From NCBI GenBank assembly GCA_003136915.1, contig PLEB01000123.1, positions 819 through 9,865 of the forward strand: a stretch of DNA of 9,047 nt, read 5' to 3'. The notes under the pieces are model-generated. The model saw only the letters and a list, made by a program, of their open reading frames with translations. It had not been told where the DNA came from and did no database searches. Positions 5,621 to 9,047 of the stretch are shown piece by piece. Numbering within the stretch: position 1 is the stretch's first letter; the number at the start of each line of letters is the position of its first letter. This stretch comes from Chitinophagaceae bacterium. GTDB taxonomy: Bacteria; Bacteroidota; Bacteroidia; Chitinophagales; Chitinophagaceae. Both the position numbers and the translations under genes were made by a program.

Positions 5621-7835
5621 TTATATTAACGCGATAAATAATAATTATTATGCTGTGGGCGTTTTAATATCCAAATTTATTAATCTGTTCCCAACCCTTA
5701 AATCCAGGCTCTCGCCAATATTATGGTCTGTCTATCAGGATATTGTGTATTCCGGGTTGGACGAGAACACCACTTCCTCCAAGCGAAAGAAGATTATCCG
5801 GTTTAATCAGTTCATTTTCCTTACCCTTTGTGGTAATCTTTTGTCCGTTGTCAGTTATTTTTCTTTAAGCCTGTATATCAGCGCCCTGATCAATCTTTCT
5901 TCCGGGTACATCTTTATCCTGGCGTTTCATCTGAATGCCAAGAAAAGGTTTGAGATGGCGCGTATAATTGCCGTGCTGAACCTGAACCTCTACCTGATCG
6001 TGATGAATTATATGGAAGGTTTACGTGCGGGTGAATACCTTCTGTACTTTCCTTACTTCCTGGTGATGACCCTTGTTATTGACGTAAAGAAAAATTTTAC
6101 CGAGCTGAAATTTGTTTACCTGATCACGATTATTTCGGTACTCATATGTTTGAATGTAAGCCCGTTTGAGAATTATTATCAGGTCAGGATTGCCGGGATG
6201 TTCACACGACTTTACAGCAGTAACCTGGCTATCTCACTTACGCTTACCACTTTTTTCTCCTATTTTATTTTTCGGGTGAACAGGGACAATGAAGAGGCCA
6301 TCCTCAAGGAAAAACATTTTGTGGATACCATTTACAATACGTCGCTGGATGGCGTACTGATCATGGATTCAGAATATCGCACCATCATCGGATGCAACAA
6401 CCGCGCATGTGAATTACTGCAGATCCGGAATAAAAGAGAAATAGAAGGAACGCCGATAGAACATTGGTTTACCAGTGAGCACATCAACCTTTTTAAAAAC
6501 ATAGAATTGAAGCTGGCCAGCCATCAGGCCAAAGACTGGCAGGGAGAGCTGGCACTCACCTCCAATGAAAAAACATTTTTTGCATTTGTGAATATGGTGC
6601 CCTTTCTGGACAATAACCGCCAGTTCCTCAAGATCAGCATACTGGATCTTTCGGAAATCAAAACAGCTCAGTTCGAGCTGATGAAGGCCAAGCAGAAAGC
6701 AGAAGAAGCCAGCCAGGCAAAATCCAGGTTTCTCTCTAATATGAGCCACGAACTTCGGACGCCCCTGAATGGTATCATTGGCACGTCTAATTTGTTGTTG
6801 CAGGAGGATTATCTTCCGGATCAAAAATCACATCTCGATATTCTGAAATATTCTTCAGAACACATGATGATGCTTATTAACGAAATTCTTGATTTCAATA
6901 AAATAGAGGTCGGTAAACTTCAGTTGGGACAGGAACCTGTGGACCTGAAGAAATTCCTGGAGAAGATCTCACTGCAATTCGGTGCCCAGGCTCATGCCAA
7001 GAATATAGGCTTTAAGACCGAGATCGACGACAGCCTGGATATTGAAGTGCTCACGGATGAAACGAGGCTGAACCAGGTATTCAGTAACCTGTTGTCCAAT
7101 GCGATCAAGTTCACGCATTACGGCGAGATCGTTGTAGTTGCAAGGAAGATATATTCTACAAGCCAGAAAGCTACGATCCAGTTTATGGTTAAGGATACGG
7201 GCATTGGCATTCCAGCCAATAAACAGCAGGAAATATTTGAAAGCTTTACTCAGGCCGACGTAAATACCACACGCAAATATGGCGGCACCGGGCTGGGTCT
7301 GGCGATCACCAAAAAACTCGTAAGCCTTTTTCATGGAGAATTGCAATTGGAAAGTGAAGAAGGGAGGGGAAGTACATTTCATTTTACGTTGAAACTTTCC
7401 ATTACGGAAAACCGTAAGCGCTATATCAACGAGGATAGGGTTAAGCATCTATGCATGTTCCCCGGCATAAAAGTGATGGTTGCGGAAGACAATGCCATTA
7501 ATATGTCCATTGCAAGAAGGTTCCTGACCAAGTGGGGTATTGAAGTAAAAGAAGCCTACAATGGAAAACAAGCCGTTGAATTATTCAGTCAAAATAAATT
7601 CGACCTGATATTGATTGACCTGGAAATGCCCGAGATGGATGGCATAACGGCCCTAGGAGAAATCAAAAAAATCAATCCGGCCGTACCTGCCATAGCTTTT
7701 ACAGCTGCTGTTTACGACGATATGCGGGCAGACCTGCTTCGCAAAGGTTTTATGGAATTTGTTCCCAAGCCATTCCGCCCGGAAGACCTCCATAACAAAA
7801 TCTCCATATTGCTGGCCGCCAATAGCCCCGCTTAA
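5604..7835 (+). CDS. Membrane hybrid sensor histidine kinase (6 TM, PAS, HisKA, HATPase, receiver)
   Basis: A 743-residue inner-membrane kinase. Order: cytoplasmic N-terminus with VYQDIVYSGLDE (about residues 45-56); six hydrophobic segments between about 70 and 223; PAS domain about 240-350; a short coiled coil rich in Lys/Glu/Ala; HisKA with H382 in MSHELRTPLNG; HATPase_c with N-box N499 (NLLSNAIKF), G1 DTGIGIP (D531), F-box IFESFTQAD and G2 GGTGLGLAI (from G560); C-terminal receiver with E628/D629, phospho-acceptor D672 (LIDLEMPEMDG), T700 and K722. All catalytic motifs are intact. There is no C-terminal Hpt domain, which fits the separate Hpt protein next door. The start is uncertain: ATG 5604 is preferred, GTG 5655 would avoid overlapping the divergent gene, and TTG 5550 is unlikely. 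The short loops imply sensing within the membrane or by the PAS domain; the signal is unknown. Confidence 0.93.
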   Translation: MDVGFIYINAINNNYYAVGVLISKFINLFPTLKSRLSPILWSVYQDIVYSGLDENTTSSKRKKIIRFNQFIFLTLCGNLLSVVSYFSLSLYISALINLSSGYIFILAFHLNAKKRFEMARIIAVLNLNLYLIVMNYMEGLRAGEYLLYFPYFLVMTLVIDVKKNFTELKFVYLITIISVLICLNVSPFENYYQVRIAGMFTRLYSSNLAISLTLTTFFSYFIFRVNRDNEEAILKEKHFVDTIYNTSLDGVLIMDSEYRTIIGCNNRACELLQIRNKREIEGTPIEHWFTSEHINLFKNIELKLASHQAKDWQGELALTSNEKTFFAFVNMVPFLDNNRQFLKISILDLSEIKTAQFELMKAKQKAEEASQAKSRFLSNMSHELRTPLNGIIGTSNLLLQEDYLPDQKSHLDILKYSSEHMMMLINEILDFNKIEVGKLQLGQEPVDLKKFLEKISLQFGAQAHAKNIGFKTEIDDSLDIEVLTDETRLNQVFSNLLSNAIKFTHYGEIVVVARKIYSTSQKATIQFMVKDTGIGIPANKQQEIFESFTQADVNTTRKYGGTGLGLAITKKLVSLFHGELQLESEEGRGSTFHFTLKLSITENRKRYINEDRVKHLCMFPGIKVMVAEDNAINMSIARRFLTKWGIEVKEAYNGKQAVELFSQNKFDLILIDLEMPEMDGITALGEIKKINPAVPAIAFTAAVYDDMRADLLRKGFMEFVPKPFRPEDLHNKISILLAANSPA
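5672..5702 (-). promoter_or_regulatory. Candidate promoter for the Hpt-LytTR operon
   Basis: Read on the minus strand, TTTA (5702-5699) is followed after 19 nt by TAAATTTG (5679-5672). The second box matches the TAnnTTTG consensus perfectly; the first is one base off TTTG. It would give a leader of roughly 45 nt before the Hpt ATG at 5620. It lies inside the predicted N-terminal codons of the divergent kinase, so it may be chance, or the kinase may start later. Confidence 0.45.
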
Positions 7836-7881
7836 ACCCGGAATCAGTACAACGCCCAGGCTGAATTCGCCCACTAACCCC

Positions 7882-7935
7882 TTGTTAACAAAAAAATATA
7901 GATCCGCATTAAACCTTCTTTATTAAATCGGATCT
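7882..7935. promoter_or_regulatory. Palindrome and inverted repeat upstream of the lipoprotein gene
   Basis: A perfect 10-bp palindrome, TTGTTAACAA (7882-7891), is followed by an A-run. A dyad then follows: AGATCCG (7900-7906) and CGGATCT (7929-7935), a perfect 7-bp match across a 22-nt AT-rich spacer that itself contains short TAAA/TTTA pairing. They occupy the 121-nt gap between the kinase stop and the lipoprotein ATG. No T-tract follows the dyad, so it is a better candidate for an operator or leader hairpin than a terminator. No clear TAnnTTTG box was found in this gap. Confidence 0.4.
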
Positions 7936-7956
7936 GAGATAAAAATCAACGTAATC

Positions 7957-8973
7957 ATGAAAGCAAATCTTATTAACCGGATAGTCATTATCTTATGTAT
8001 TGCATCCGGACTTTTCTTCTATTCCTGCAAAAAGGATAGTTCTACGGCAAATGCCAACACAACAAGTAATGCAGATCTTTCTACTGCCGGTGATGACGAA
8101 TCGCAGGTGTCAACAGAAACTGAAGCCGTTGCTGATGATGCAAACACTGCATTGAACAGTCAGGTAAGCTTTTCCGGCGATGCAAGCAGCTCAGTATCCT
8201 CAACAGGAAATGTAGAGGTGAACAGTGTCGGAACTAACCAACAGAGTTCAGGGCAGTTTATACTGCAAGGCCTGATCTGTGATGCTACCGTCACTTACGA
8301 CACTGCCAACAACCAGCGTATCATTACAATAGTATATGATGGTACCAATTGCCGCGGTAACCGGATTCGTACCGGAACCGTTGTGGTCACCCTGCCCTAC
8401 GGACAGCATTGGAAGGATGCCGGTGCCACAGCAACCATTGACATACAGCAGTTAAAAATTACCCGCGTCCGGGATGGTAAAAGTATTATCATCAACGGAT
8501 CCAAAACAATCACTAACGTCAGCGGTGGTTTGCTGAAGGACCTTGCAACGCTTGGAACCATTACTCATACTATAACCAGCGATGGGATTACCATCACGTT
8601 TAATAACGGCGATCAGCGCATGTGGCATATCTCAAAGCAGAGGGTATTCACCTACAATAATGGGATTGTAATAACAACGACCGGAACTTATTCTGACGGT
8701 ACAGACAATGACATTGCAGAATGGGGAACAAACCGGTTTGGAAATACATTCAAGAGCTTGATCACTGAACCGAAAGTATTTCGTCAGGATTGTGATTTCA
8801 GGTTAACGAGCGGACAAAACACGGTGAAGACAGACAACGGAACTTCAGTTATTACTTATGGATTGGATGCAAATGGCGATCCTACGGGTTGCCCTGGAAC
8901 AGGCACCTACTATTTCAAATTAGTATGGACAGGTGTTAATGGAAAAACGTATACCGTGATTCTGCCTTATTGA
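7957..8973 (+). CDS. Secreted lipoprotein of unknown function, beta-rich, Bacteroidota type
   Basis: A 338-residue protein with a lipoprotein signal peptide: basic N-terminus (MKANLINR), hydrophobic core (about 9-21) and lipobox FYSC with C24 as acylation site, followed by KKD. Residues 25-100 are a low-complexity Ser/Thr/Ala/Asp/Asn linker. The rest is rich in Thr, Val, Ile and Gly with alternating hydrophobic residues, suggesting beta strands. Four further cysteines fall into two pairs (C108/C132 and C279/C312), each within a similar layout: CD, strand, CxG, strand, LPY. The first part (NCRGNRIRTGTVVVTLPYG, 131-149) and the closing GKTYTVILPY resemble a widespread group of uncharacterised Bacteroidota lipoproteins, as recalled rather than searched. 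It is expected on the outer membrane, periplasmic or surface side. The downstream hairpin ends the transcript. Any link to the neighbouring signalling genes is only positional. Confidence 0.85.
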   Translation: MKANLINRIVIILCIASGLFFYSCKKDSSTANANTTSNADLSTAGDDESQVSTETEAVADDANTALNSQVSFSGDASSSVSSTGNVEVNSVGTNQQSSGQFILQGLICDATVTYDTANNQRIITIVYDGTNCRGNRIRTGTVVVTLPYGQHWKDAGATATIDIQQLKITRVRDGKSIIINGSKTITNVSGGLLKDLATLGTITHTITSDGITITFNNGDQRMWHISKQRVFTYNNGIVITTTGTYSDGTDNDIAEWGTNRFGNTFKSLITEPKVFRQDCDFRLTSGQNTVKTDNGTSVITYGLDANGDPTGCPGTGTYYFKLVWTGVNGKTYTVILPY

Positions 8974-8992
8974 TCCGTGCTTTGGTTTTAAG

Positions 8993-9030
8993 AAAAGACC
9001 CATTTCAAGTTTGAGATGGGTTCTTTTGTT
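8993..9030 (+). terminator. Intrinsic terminator after the lipoprotein gene
   Basis: AAAAGACCCATTTC (8993-9006) pairs with GAGATGGGTTCTTTT (9013-9027) around a 6-nt loop, with one bulged base and one G-U pair. The closing T-rich side (TTCTTTTGTT) acts as the U-tract. It begins 20 nt after the lipoprotein stop. The A-run on the left side means it could also work for transcripts entering from beyond the right edge. Confidence 0.82.
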
Positions 9031-9047
9031 AAATTAAAAAGTAAAAA

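Overview
The window looks like a chromosomal segment of a Bacteroidota bacterium, most likely in or near the Chitinophagaceae. This rests on moderate GC, start codons without Shine-Dalgarno sequences, a Bacteroidota-type promoter (TTG-N19-TACCTTTG) in front of atpG, a lipoprotein of a type common in this phylum, and period-8 AATGTG repeats between genes. No insertion sequence, phage gene, tRNA, rRNA or CRISPR array was seen. The taxonomic call is inference from sequence style, with no database search.

Left part (1-4100), housekeeping. On the minus strand, surE (nucleotidase, 143-928) is followed, with a 4-nt overlap, by a TTG-started membrane protein that runs off the left edge (146 down to 1). 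Diverging from surE, the plus strand carries atpG (F1 ATP synthase gamma, 1067-1948), scpB (chromosome segregation, 2124-2828) and lysA (diaminopimelate decarboxylase, 2853-4067). An octamer-repeat inverted array fills both ends of the atpG-scpB gap and reaches almost to the scpB start codon. A hairpin follows lysA, but its T-tract lies on the minus strand.

Middle (4101-4511): about 410 nt without a confident gene. On the minus strand it could hold a small transcription unit: a promoter-like box, a 26- or 49-codon ORF, then the T-tracted hairpin.

Right part (4512-9047), signalling. A minus-strand Hpt gene and LytTR response-regulator gene overlap by ATGA. They diverge from, and probably overlap at the 5' end with, a large membrane hybrid histidine kinase (5604-7835). 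Together they contain all four phosphotransfer sites of a relay: kinase His, kinase receiver Asp, Hpt His, LytTR-regulator Asp. A secreted lipoprotein of unknown function follows (7957-8973) and ends at a clear hairpin terminator.

Most interesting points: the compact relay that appears to end in a LytTR regulator, the inverted octamer array at the scpB start, and the possible small gene between lysA and the LytTR gene.
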